Assembly (NCBI GenBank): GCA_944389585.1
Contig: CALXMW010000004.1
Coordinates: 105,413 to 169,412, forward strand
Direction of reading: 5' to 3'
DNA from: an uncultured Kiritimatiellota bacterium
GTDB taxonomy: Bacteria; Verrucomicrobiota; Kiritimatiellia; RFP12; DVOR01
Length of the DNA stretch: 64,000 bases
The notes under the pieces are model-generated. The model had not been told where the DNA came from and did no database searches. It saw only the letters and a program-made list of their open reading frames with translations. Position 1 is the first letter of the stretch, and each line of letters starts with the position of its first letter. The position numbers and the translations under genes were made by a program. This document shows, one piece after another, positions 8,697 through 15,733 of the stretch.

Positions 8697-9119
8697 ATGG
8701 CAAAAAGCAAACGGAGCAACTCCGGCGACGGCGCCGCGCTCGACATGACGCCGATGATCGACGTCGTCTTCCAGCTCATCATCTTCTTCGTGGTGACCAT
8801 GCGCCAGGAGGACATCCTCTCGCACCTCGACGCGATGGCCCCCGCCGGGCAGACCAACGCCAACCCGCAGGAACAGCTCGAGCTCATCACCATCGACATC
8901 TACAACCCCAAAAAGCAGGCCGGCGAAGGCTTCCTCTTCAACAAGCGCGCCGTCCGCTACGAGCAGCTTGACCGCGAGATCGAGCGCGCCGCGCGCAACA
9001 GCAAGACCTCCACGGTCATGTTCCGCTGCACCAAGGATTCCCCGCACTCCCTGCTCATCAAGGCACTTGACCTCTGCGCCAAGCACGGCATGACCAACTT
9101 GGCCATCTTCACCATTTGA
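8697..9119 (+). CDS. exbD: ExbD/TolR-family protein, second copy
   Basis: A 140-residue paralogue of the preceding gene, 12 bases downstream with AAGGAG before the ATG. The transmembrane motif DMTPMIDVVFQLIIFF carries Asp22. The periplasmic domain is shorter and differs from copy one. Tandem exbD pairs are common in Ton-type systems outside the Proteobacteria and suggest a heteromeric ExbD unit. Confidence 0.95.
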   Translation: MAKSKRSNSGDGAALDMTPMIDVVFQLIIFFVVTMRQEDILSHLDAMAPAGQTNANPQEQLELITIDIYNPKKQAGEGFLFNKRAVRYEQLDREIERAARNSKTSTVMFRCTKDSPHSLLIKALDLCAKHGMTNLAIFTI

Positions 9120-9156
9120 CGTGGCCGCGGCCCTGCGCCGCACTGGAGGATTTCCG

Positions 9157-11040
9157 ATGGCAGACATCGACGAGACGACCCCGCCCCTTGACCCCTCGAG
9201 CCTCTCCAGGGACGAGCTCATCAAGATGATCGACGAGGAGGAGCGCTCCTACCCCCGCCGCATCATCGACATGTGCAAGGGCCTCGGCCAGCCCAAGGAC
9301 TCGCTCGACTACAAGAAGGCGATCATCGAGCTCCAGCGCCTGGGCGCGCCCCTCGGCGCCATCCTCATCCTCGCCGTCGCCCTCGTCGCGATGAGCCTCA
9401 TGAAGATCACCGCAGAGGAGAAGCCCCCCGTCGTCGTCACTGAGCTCGTCCAGGCCGAGGAGACCGAGCAGCTCGAGGAGCCCCCGGAAGAGCCCCCGGA
9501 GCCGCCGGAGGAAATCCCCGAGATGGAAGAGTTCGTCGAGACCGACGTCGTCGTCGACATCGACGCCCCGCCCACCACCTCCTCCGTCCAATCCCCCTCC
9601 CCCGCCCCCGTCGACGCCGTCGCCATCACCCCCTCCCCCAAAGTCATGGTCGGCGTCTACGCCAGCCGCTCCTCCGGCACCCGCGGCGCCGCCATCGGCC
9701 GCTACGGCGTCAAGACCGAGCAATACGTCTACGGCTTCCTGCGCTACCTCAAGAAAACCCAAAGCCCCAACGGCATGTGGGATGCCGACCGCAAGGAAGT
9801 CTCCACCGGCGCCACCGCCCTCGCCCTCCTCTGCTTCCTCGCCCACGGCGAGCTCCCCGGCCAAAGCGCCGAGTTCGGCGACACCGTCGAAAAAGCCATC
9901 CGCGGCCTCATCAACGACCAAATCAAGACCGAGGCCGAGATCGACCACCGCGACGCCCCCCGCAAAGGCGGCACCTATGCCTGGCGCCGCGGCGAAATCG
10001 GCTACTTCAAGGGCCGCGACACCTGCAACTACGCCCACCTCATCGCCGTCTACGCCCTCTCCGAAGCCTACGCCATGACCCGCATCCCCGATGTCAAGGC
10101 CGCCGTCGAACGCGCCCTCCCGCACATCATCAACGGCCAAAACGCCCAGGGCGGTTGGTACTACAACATGGACGCCTCCTGCCCCGTCATCGACACCTCC
10201 TACGCCAGCTGGGCCGTCCAGGCCCTCAAGGCCGCCAAGCTCGCCCACGTCGGCGACTCCAAGGCCATCGTCGCCGCGCTCAAGAAAGCCTCCCGCGGCA
10301 TCAAGGCCCTTTCCCACCCCGACGGCTCCTTCGGCTACACCACCAAAAACAAAAACGAGGAACGCCTCTACCCCGGCCTCACCGCCCCCTGCGCCCTCAT
10401 CCTCCAGATGCTCGACGAAAGCGACACCGAGCTCTGCCGCAAAGCCATCCAATACATGAGCTCCTGGGAGCCCACCTTCAAGCGCAACTTCACCGCCTCG
10501 CGCAGCGGCGCCATCCCCATGAAGGGCGCCTCCCCCCAATACTACTGCTACTACCTCTCCCAAGTCCGCTTCAACCTCGGCGACGCCCACCCCTCCTGGA
10601 AAGCCTGGAACGCCCAGCAACAAGCCATCTACTCCGCCGCCGCCATCAACATCCCCGCCGAAAAATCCGGCTACAAAGACCAAAACGGCAAACCCCAATA
10701 CATCACCTTCTGGCCCCGCAAAGGCGCCAAACACCGCTTCGGCGGGGACTCCGCCGCCATCCCCGACGAGCAACGCCTCGCCCAGCAAGGCGGCACCCGC
10801 AACGGCATGCGCGGCAAATGGCCCGTCGCCGACCTCGTCAACGGCGACGCCGCCACCAGCGAATGGCAAGGCGCCGGCTCCGACATCATCTCCAGCTGCT
10901 TCACCGCCCTCCAACTCATGGTCTACTACCGCAACAGCCCCCTCTCCAAAGGCGCCCTCACCGCCATCGAGGAAGAGACCGAAGTCAAAGTCGACGAGGG
11001 CGGCGGCAACGAGGTCGAGCTCGACTTCGGCGACCTCTAA
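9157..11040 (+). CDS. TonB-topology protein fused to a prenyltransferase-like alpha-toroid
   Basis: A 627-residue protein with four parts. A cytoplasmic segment (1-62) is followed by one transmembrane helix (about 63-83) and an acidic proline-rich linker (88-135, EEPPEEPPEPPEEIPE) like that of TonB. From about 185 to 590 there is an alpha-toroid of the prenyltransferase/squalene-oxidase repeat type (FLRYLKKTQSPNGMWDAD, INGQNAQGGWYYNMD, ALSHPDGSFGYTTKN). No TonB C-terminal domain is present. It closes the ExbB-ExbD-ExbD operon, exactly where tonB would sit, so ExbBD probably energises this toroid protein. CTGGAGGA supports the start at 9157 rather than the upstream GTG at 9121. Ligand unknown. 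Confidence 0.85.
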   Translation: MADIDETTPPLDPSSLSRDELIKMIDEEERSYPRRIIDMCKGLGQPKDSLDYKKAIIELQRLGAPLGAILILAVALVAMSLMKITAEEKPPVVVTELVQAEETEQLEEPPEEPPEPPEEIPEMEEFVETDVVVDIDAPPTTSSVQSPSPAPVDAVAITPSPKVMVGVYASRSSGTRGAAIGRYGVKTEQYVYGFLRYLKKTQSPNGMWDADRKEVSTGATALALLCFLAHGELPGQSAEFGDTVEKAIRGLINDQIKTEAEIDHRDAPRKGGTYAWRRGEIGYFKGRDTCNYAHLIAVYALSEAYAMTRIPDVKAAVERALPHIINGQNAQGGWYYNMDASCPVIDTSYASWAVQALKAAKLAHVGDSKAIVAALKKASRGIKALSHPDGSFGYTTKNKNEERLYPGLTAPCALILQMLDESDTELCRKAIQYMSSWEPTFKRNFTASRSGAIPMKGASPQYYCYYLSQVRFNLGDAHPSWKAWNAQQQAIYSAAAINIPAEKSGYKDQNGKPQYITFWPRKGAKHRFGGDSAAIPDEQRLAQQGGTRNGMRGKWPVADLVNGDAATSEWQGAGSDIISSCFTALQLMVYYRNSPLSKGALTAIEEETEVKVDEGGGNEVELDFGDL

Positions 11041-11067
11041 GCGCCACCCCCTTTCCTTCCCCCACCC

Positions 11068-11096
11068 AAGGCCCGGCACCCCCGGGCCTTTTTTTT
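11068..11096 (+). terminator. Intrinsic terminator of the ExbBD operon
   Basis: AAGGCCCGG (11068-11076) pairs with CCGGGCCTT (11082-11090) and runs into eight T residues. It lies 28 bases after the toroid-fusion stop. Confidence 0.9.
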
Positions 11097-11099
11097 CCC

Positions 11100-11690
11100 C
11101 TTCTTCCCCTTTGTGTCCTTCGTGTCCTTCGTGATTTTTCCCTGCGTCGTGCAAGCCTCTGTGTCCCTCTGCGTGCCCTCCGTGCTCTCTGTGATCTCTC
11201 CTTGCGCCATGCCTGCCGTGCTGGGACCACTGGGACGGCTGGGACAACTGGGACGCTCAACGCCCCCAACCCGTCCGTCTTTCTGCCCATCCCTCATCCG
11301 TCGCCCGCTTGGCGGGCGCCACGCCGTGCCGCGGGTGCAGGGGCAAGGGGAAGCTTGGAAGTTTAGAGGTTTGGAGGCTTGGCTCGCTCTTTGCAGGGTC
11401 TGGGGTCGCCGAAACAGGCACGTCCGGCGGACGTGCCGCGGGTGCAGGGGGAGCTTCCCCCTGCCGGGGTTCAAGGGGCAGCGCCCCTTGCCCCTCCCTT
11501 CCCCTTTCCCTTTGTGTTCTTCGTGTCCTTTGTGATTTTTCCCTGCGTCGTGCAAGCCTTTGTGCCCTTAGCCGTGGAAGGTGGCCGTGGAAGGTTCGCC
11601 TTCGGCTCACGGTGTCCGTTGTGATTTCAATCTCCGTGTCCCTCTGCGTGTCCTCCGAGCCCTCTGTGATCTAAAGAGAACCGTCGGTGC
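11100..11690. repeat. Second repeat-filled spacer
   Basis: Contains CCTTTGTGTCCTTCGTG and CTCTGTGTCCCTCTGCG word arrays at both ends, a short ACTGGGACNNCTGGGAC array (11220-11253) and an inverted triple-palindrome element (11417-11490). Frames here are low-complexity translations of repeats, so no gene is called. Structure and words match 2640-3215 and 24920-25390. Confidence 0.85.
11417..11490 (-). repeat. Triple-palindrome element, copy 2 (inverted)
   Basis: Same three palindromes as at 2802-2873 but in reverse order: GGCACGTCCG/CGGACGTGCC arms (11417-11437), the CAGGGGG/CCCCCTG palindrome (11444-11464) and CAAGGGGC/GCCCCTTG (11472-11490). Confidence 0.8.
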
Positions 11691-11699
11691 AGAAAAAGC

Positions 11700-11729
11700 T
11701 TGCGTTGGGTGGGGCAAAGGGTGTATTTT
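11700..11729 (+). promoter_or_regulatory. Promoter for candidate RNA A
   Basis: TTGCGT (11700-11705), an 18-base spacer, then TATTTT (11724-11729). The matching region before RNA B has TTGCGG and TATTCT at the same spacing. Both are followed by TATTGGCACGCC or ATTGGCACGCC. Confidence 0.6.
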
Positions 11730-11737
11730 ATTGGCAC

Positions 11738-11902
11738 GCCGTGGGAGAGCCGCGGCACCGTTTGCGCTTTGCGCGGACAGGTCGCCCGTAGAAAACCTGA
11801 GAACTTTTCGATTGTCGCGACACGTTCGGCAAAGTGCGTCCGCTTTGGGCGCACTTTCCTTTCCTGTGTGACAGTCTGGCTTTCTCAGGGCCTTCTACGG
11901 GC
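11738..11902 (+). ncRNA. Candidate structured RNA, copy A
   Basis: Predicted by eye. Hairpin 1 is GCCGTGG-gagag-CCGCGGC (11738-11756) and hairpin 2 is GCGC-ttt-GCGC (11764-11774). A long irregular hairpin follows: GCCCGTAGAA (11784-11793) with TTCTACGGGC (11893-11902); CCTGAGAA (11796-11803) with TTCTCAGG (11882-11889); GATTGTC (11810-11816) with GACAGTC (11870-11876); and an apical AAAGTGCGTCC/GGGCGCACTTT stem (11831-11857). Copy B keeps every helix while changing the bases of most. It is either a 5' leader of the gene at 12061 or a free-standing RNA with its own promoter. No known class was recognised. Confidence 0.7.
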
Positions 11903-12060
11903 ACACGAAGGGCGGTGCGCCTTTTTGTGGCCTGTGCGCGTGGGCGGAACGGAGGCGCACACGGGCGCGTGTCTGTGGCGCAAGACCGAAGGGGGCCCGC
12001 CTTTCCCGCCCCGGTTCCCTTCGGCCATCCGGTGGGGCGGGAAAGGAGAACGACAACAAC

Positions 12061-12765
12061 ATGAAGAAAGCATGCTTCATGGCGGCCCTTGCCGCCCTCG
12101 CCCTTGGCTCCGCCCAAGCGGTGACGGTGGACTGGGACAATGCCTGGACGGAGAACATCGGCGCGATCAACGAATCGATCGGCGCCTCGTACTCCGACAG
12201 CACCACGCTCGCGCTCTCGGTGACCATCACCACGCCTGAGACCGTCGGCACCAACATCAACCTGGTTGGGCTCGTCAACGGCAATGGCGGGCTTGGCGCC
12301 GCGCGCAACTACGTCAAGGTCAAGACCGATGCCAACGGCGCTCTCGTGATTGAGGCCAAGGGCAACAGCGGCGACGCCAAGACGAAGACCTCCACCACGA
12401 CGCTCACGGGCGGCTCGGAGTATACCCTCTCCCTGGTCGTCAACCGTGGGAACAACGGCTGGGTGCAGGGGCAAGGCTCCGTCGCCGCGGATCCCTCCGA
12501 TGTCTATACGCTTTATCTCAACGGTAAGGCGATTGCGACTTTGGAGGGGATGGACTACAACATCGGCGGCAACATCGACCATGTCGCCTTCGCCAACAAC
12601 GCCGATTTCGTTTATTCGAATGCCGGCGTTTACACCGGCGAGGCCGCCGATGTGGTGAACGTTGCCACGACGTACTCCTCGGACGGCGTGCTCCCCGAGC
12701 CGACGGCGCTGGCGTTGCTGGCGCTGGGCGTGGCGGGGGTGGCGCTCCGCCGCCGCGTGGCGTAA
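12061..12765 (+). CDS. PEP-CTERM surface/secreted protein
   Basis: A 234-residue exported protein. It has a signal peptide (MKKACFMAALAALALGSAQA) and a beta-rich Gly/Thr/Asn body with a pattern like LamG/concanavalin-type domains (YTLYLNGKAIATLEGMDY). The C-terminal sorting tail is PEPTALALLALG, more hydrophobic residues and RRRVA. The tail should be recognised by an exosortase such as the one at 30080, which would cleave after export. GGAGAA is the ribosome-binding site. The gene follows candidate RNA A and is closed by the terminator at 12787. The tail is almost identical to that of the otherwise unrelated protein at 35244. Confidence 0.88.
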   Translation: MKKACFMAALAALALGSAQAVTVDWDNAWTENIGAINESIGASYSDSTTLALSVTITTPETVGTNINLVGLVNGNGGLGAARNYVKVKTDANGALVIEAKGNSGDAKTKTSTTTLTGGSEYTLSLVVNRGNNGWVQGQGSVAADPSDVYTLYLNGKAIATLEGMDYNIGGNIDHVAFANNADFVYSNAGVYTGEAADVVNVATTYSSDGVLPEPTALALLALGVAGVALRRRVA

Positions 12766-12786
12766 GCGGCCTTTCGGCCTTAAAGG

Positions 12787-12813
12787 GGGCCCCGGGTTGC
12801 CGGGGCCCTTTTT
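12787..12813 (+). terminator. Intrinsic terminator after PEP-CTERM gene 1
   Basis: GGGCCCCGG (12787-12795), loop GTTG, CCGGGGCCC (12800-12808), then five T residues. It is the first part of a 60-base block (12787-12846) repeated exactly at 14132-14191. Confidence 0.92.
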
Positions 12814-12846
12814 CGCGGGGCGGGGGAAGATTTCGCTTGCGGCGGG
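12787..12846 (+). repeat. 60-base terminator/-35 cassette, copy 1
   Basis: Identical to 14132-14191. The block joins an intrinsic terminator to the TTGCGG -35 box of the next transcription unit, so a whole unit boundary is duplicated. Confidence 0.9.
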
Positions 12847-12866
12847 ATGGGGAAAGGGTGTATTCT
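12837..12866 (+). promoter_or_regulatory. Promoter for candidate RNA B
   Basis: TTGCGG (12837-12842), an 18-base spacer, TATTCT (12861-12866). The arrangement matches that upstream of RNA A. Confidence 0.6.
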
Positions 12867-12874
12867 ATTGGCAC

Positions 12875-13031
12875 GCCGTGGGAGAGCCGCGGCGGACTTG
12901 CGCTTTGCGCAAACAGGTTGTTCACATCGAACCTGAGAAATTCGTATCCAGGGCAACGTGTTTGGCAAGGCACACCGATTTGGTGTGCCTTCTTGCACGT
13001 ATCTGGATGGGCTTCTCAGGGCCTGATGTGA
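12875..13031 (+). ncRNA. Candidate structured RNA, copy B
   Basis: Paralogue of copy A. Hairpin 1 is identical (12875-12893) and hairpin 2 is GCGC-ttt-GCGC (12900-12910). The long hairpin has TCACATC (12922-12928) with GATGTGA (13025-13031); CCTGAGAA (12932-12939) with TTCTCAGG (13013-13020); ATCCAG (12946-12951) with CTGGAT (13003-13008); ACGTG (12956-12960) with CACGT (12996-13000); and apical AAGGCACACC (12967-12976) with GGTGTGCCTT (12982-12991). The sequence of most helices differs from copy A but pairing is kept, which is covariation. It lies 138 bases before the ATG at 13169, so it may be that gene's leader. Confidence 0.7.
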
Positions 13032-13168
13032 GACGTGCGAGAGGGCACATTTTCATGTCTTTGCGCATGGGCCTGGGGGCGGGCGCGGGTCGTGGGAAGG
13101 CGTGGCGCGGGGTTCCGCCGCCGGGCTTTCCCGGAAACCTGTCGTTGGATCCCGTTGGAGGAGTGGAT

Positions 13169-14104
13169 ATGAAGGTGTCGTTGAAGGTGTGCCGTGCGGC
13201 GTGTGCCGTTTTTGCCGTTGGTTGGTGCGCGGCGGCTTTGCCGTTGCGCGCGCAGACGTATCGTGGGGTGTACGGGCCGGGTTTGGAGGAGGGTGCGCGA
13301 AAGGAGAAGGCGAGCAACGAGAGCCGGGCGGAGGAGATGTTGCGGGATTCTTTCGAGAGCCCGCGGGCGAAGCGCGGCAAGATCCCGCCCCGGGTGTTCT
13401 TGCAATTGTGGGAGCAGGGGGTGAAGGATCTTTTCGCGAAGGATGGGAAGGGTGGGGTGGTGCAGGTGCGTGAGTATGATTTGGATGGCACCTTGCGTGA
13501 CGTCGGGGAGGGGGATGGGGAATCGGGGGGCGGGGAGGAGGTCTCCACGCAGTCGGCCGTCATCGTGCGGCAGTTGGATGAGGGGTTGTATCTTGGGACG
13601 TTTTCCAATGCGTATTCGCGGACGTGCGCCTTCCGTCTGCCGGGGATGCTGTTGGCGGATGGGGACGTCGTGAGCGGGCAGTTCAAGCGCGTGGGCGTTT
13701 ACCGTTATGGGACGCAGAACCTGGCGCAGTATGCGCTGGGGCCCGAGGTGGGCGCCGGGGAAGGGGAGGCGACGGGTGCGGCGGGCGAGGCGGCGGGCGT
13801 CAAGGAGGTTTACAAGGCGTTCCATGAGGGGAAGGTGACGTTTGTCATGCCGGGGACGGTTCAGATGGAGTGCCTGACGTGCGAGGGCACGGGGCGTGAG
13901 TACGACGAGGCGGCGCTTCAGGTGGAGGCGGAGGCGGCGTATCGAAGCAAGTATAATCGTTATGAATATGGGACGCCCCGTCGTCCTTACTCTTATTTTT
14001 ACTCGCGGGCCAAGAAGAAGACGATGAATTACAGCATCTGCGACGATTGCCGGGGCAAGAAGAAGGTGCCGGTGCGTGTGTTTGTCCGTTACGCGCTTCG
14101 GTGA
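13169..14104 (+). CDS. Secreted protein with DnaJ-like paired CxxC zinc motifs
   Basis: A 311-residue protein I do not recognise. It has a signal peptide (hydrophobic core, cleavage near LRAQ) and then charged, Gly/Glu-rich sequence without obvious repeats. Near the C-terminus two half-motifs, ECLTCEGTGRE and CDDCRGKKK, resemble DnaJ CxxCxGxG zinc centres and may bind one zinc. A Tyr-rich stretch (RRPYSYFYSRA) lies between them. GGAGGAG precedes the chosen ATG; the longer upstream frame would run through RNA B and is rejected. The terminator at 14132 closes the unit. Confidence 0.7.
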   Translation: MKVSLKVCRAACAVFAVGWCAAALPLRAQTYRGVYGPGLEEGARKEKASNESRAEEMLRDSFESPRAKRGKIPPRVFLQLWEQGVKDLFAKDGKGGVVQVREYDLDGTLRDVGEGDGESGGGEEVSTQSAVIVRQLDEGLYLGTFSNAYSRTCAFRLPGMLLADGDVVSGQFKRVGVYRYGTQNLAQYALGPEVGAGEGEATGAAGEAAGVKEVYKAFHEGKVTFVMPGTVQMECLTCEGTGREYDEAALQVEAEAAYRSKYNRYEYGTPRRPYSYFYSRAKKKTMNYSICDDCRGKKKVPVRVFVRYALR

Positions 14105-14131
14105 GGCGTGCGCGTGCCATCCGCGCCGGTC

Positions 14132-14158
14132 GGGCCCCGGGTTGCCGGGGCCCTTTTT
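14132..14158 (+). terminator. Intrinsic terminator after the gene at 13169
   Basis: Same hairpin as at 12787-12813: GGGCCCCGG, GTTG loop, CCGGGGCCC, five T residues. Confidence 0.92.
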
Positions 14159-14191
14159 CGCGGGGCGGGGGAAGATTTCGCTTGCGGCGGG
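14132..14191 (+). repeat. 60-base terminator/-35 cassette, copy 2
   Basis: Exact copy of 12787-12846. Here the cassette's TTGCGG serves the hydG promoter. Confidence 0.9.
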
Positions 14192-14211
14192 GGGGCGGGG
14201 CGTTGTATCAT
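14182..14211 (+). promoter_or_regulatory. Promoter for hydG
   Basis: TTGCGG (14182-14187), an 18-base spacer, TATCAT (14206-14211). It lies about 80 bases upstream of the hydG ATG. Confidence 0.6.
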
Positions 14212-14293
14212 ATTCGGGTTTTGCCCCACGGTGGCGCGCGGCACGTCCGCAGGAAGCAGGAAAAGGCGCGCCCAGGGCAGGGAGAGAGCAAGC

Positions 14294-15718
14294 ATGTATC
14301 GGATGGACACGACATTGCCGTCGGACGCGACGGATTTCATCGACGACGCGCGGTTGGAGGCGTTGGTCGCGGGGCTCAAGGAGGACCCCGCGGCGGTGCG
14401 CGCCGTGATCGCGAAGAGCCTGCGCAAGGAGGCGCTGAGCGTCGAGGAGACGGCGGTGTTGCTGGGGGCGGAGAGCCCGGGGCTGGTGGAGGAGATCTTC
14501 GAGGCGGCGCGGACGTTGAAGCGGGAGGTGTACGGGAACCGCATCGTCTTCTTCGCGCCGCTGTACGTGGGGAACCATTGCTGCAACGACTGCAGGTATT
14601 GCGGGTTCCGCCGGTCGCTGAAGACGGCGGTGCGGCGGACGCTCTCGGACGAGGAGCTGGTGCGCGAGGTGGAGGCGCTGGAGGATCAGGGGCACAAGCG
14701 CCTGATCTTGGTCTACGGCGAGAGCCCGGAGTATGACCCCGCGTTCATCGCGCACACGGCGCGCACGGTCTATGCCACGAAGAAGGGGCGCGGGGAGATC
14801 CGCCGGGTGAACATCAACGCCGCGCCGCTCGACGAGGCGGGCTTCCGGACGGTGAAGGCCGCGGGCATCGGCACCTACCAGATTTTCCAGGAGACGTACC
14901 ACAAGAAGACCTACGCGCAGTGGCACCCGGCCGGCACGCGGAAGGCCGATTACCTGTGGCGCCTGAACGCCTTCGACCGGGCCTTCCGCGCGGGCATCGA
15001 CGACATGGGGCTGGGCGTGCTCTTCGGGCTTTACGACTGGCGCTTCGAGGTGCTGGCGATGGTGACGCACGCGCTTTACCTGCAGCGGAAGTTCGGGGTG
15101 GGGCCGCACACGCTCAGCTTCCCGCGGATCAAGCCGGCCGAGGGGCTGGACCTGAACCTGGAATACCAGGTGACGGACGCGCAGTACAAGCGCCTGGTGG
15201 CCATCCTGCGCCTGGCGGTGCCCTACACGGGGCTGATCATGACCGCGCGCGAGCCGGCGGCCCTGCGGCGCGAGGTGCTGGCCTTCGGCGTCTCGCAGAT
15301 CGACGCGGGCACGAAGCTGGAGATCGGCGGCTACAACCAGGCGCGCAAGGCCGGCGAGCAGACGCTCAACCGCGAGCAGTTCCAGGTGGGCGACACGCGC
15401 AGCCTCGACGAGGTGATCGGCGAGATCCTCGAGGGCGGCTACATCCCCAGCTTCTGCACCAGCTGCTACCGCCTGGGGCGCACCGGCGAGCACTTCATGG
15501 AATACGCCATCCCCGGCTTCATCGGCAAGTTCTGCACCCCCAACGCGATCCTGACGCTGGCCGAGTACCTGACCGACTACGCCGGCGCCGAGACCGCCCG
15601 CAAAGGCTGGGACGCCGTTGCCCGCGAGACGGCGCGCCTCGCCGACCCCACGCTCCGCGCCGAGGTGGAGGCCCGCCTGGGCCGCATCAAGGCCGGCGAA
15701 CGAGACCTTTACTTTTAA
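14294..15718 (+). CDS. hydG: [FeFe]-hydrogenase H-cluster maturase, tyrosine lyase
   Basis: A radical SAM enzyme that cleaves tyrosine to supply CO and CN ligands for the hydrogenase H-cluster. The 474 residues carry the SAM cluster motif C96-x3-C100-x2-C103. The C-terminal second-cluster motif is C388-x2-C391-x22-C414, the exact spacing that separates HydG from ThiH. The start at 14294 is preceded by GGAGAGAG. hydE, hydF and the hydrogenase itself are not in this window. The next gene (zinc-ribbon protein) starts 15 bases downstream. Confidence 0.95.
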   Translation: MYRMDTTLPSDATDFIDDARLEALVAGLKEDPAAVRAVIAKSLRKEALSVEETAVLLGAESPGLVEEIFEAARTLKREVYGNRIVFFAPLYVGNHCCNDCRYCGFRRSLKTAVRRTLSDEELVREVEALEDQGHKRLILVYGESPEYDPAFIAHTARTVYATKKGRGEIRRVNINAAPLDEAGFRTVKAAGIGTYQIFQETYHKKTYAQWHPAGTRKADYLWRLNAFDRAFRAGIDDMGLGVLFGLYDWRFEVLAMVTHALYLQRKFGVGPHTLSFPRIKPAEGLDLNLEYQVTDAQYKRLVAILRLAVPYTGLIMTAREPAALRREVLAFGVSQIDAGTKLEIGGYNQARKAGEQTLNREQFQVGDTRSLDEVIGEILEGGYIPSFCTSCYRLGRTGEHFMEYAIPGFIGKFCTPNAILTLAEYLTDYAGAETARKGWDAVARETARLADPTLRAEVEARLGRIKAGERDLYF

Positions 15719-15733
15719 CCAAAGGAACACACC

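Noticed and set aside
9109..11247. 712-residue minus-strand open frame opposite the toroid fusion
   Set aside because: Low-complexity Gly/Val/Asp sequence caused by codon bias; runs through a terminator.
11911..11925. Short GGCG-gtg-CGCC hairpin with five T residues as terminator of RNA A
   Set aside because: Stem of four pairs is weak and copy B has no equivalent; left undecided rather than annotated.
12662..13168. N-terminal extension of the gene at 13169
   Set aside because: It would read through a terminator, a promoter and RNA B; the ATG at 13169 has a ribosome-binding site and begins a signal peptide.
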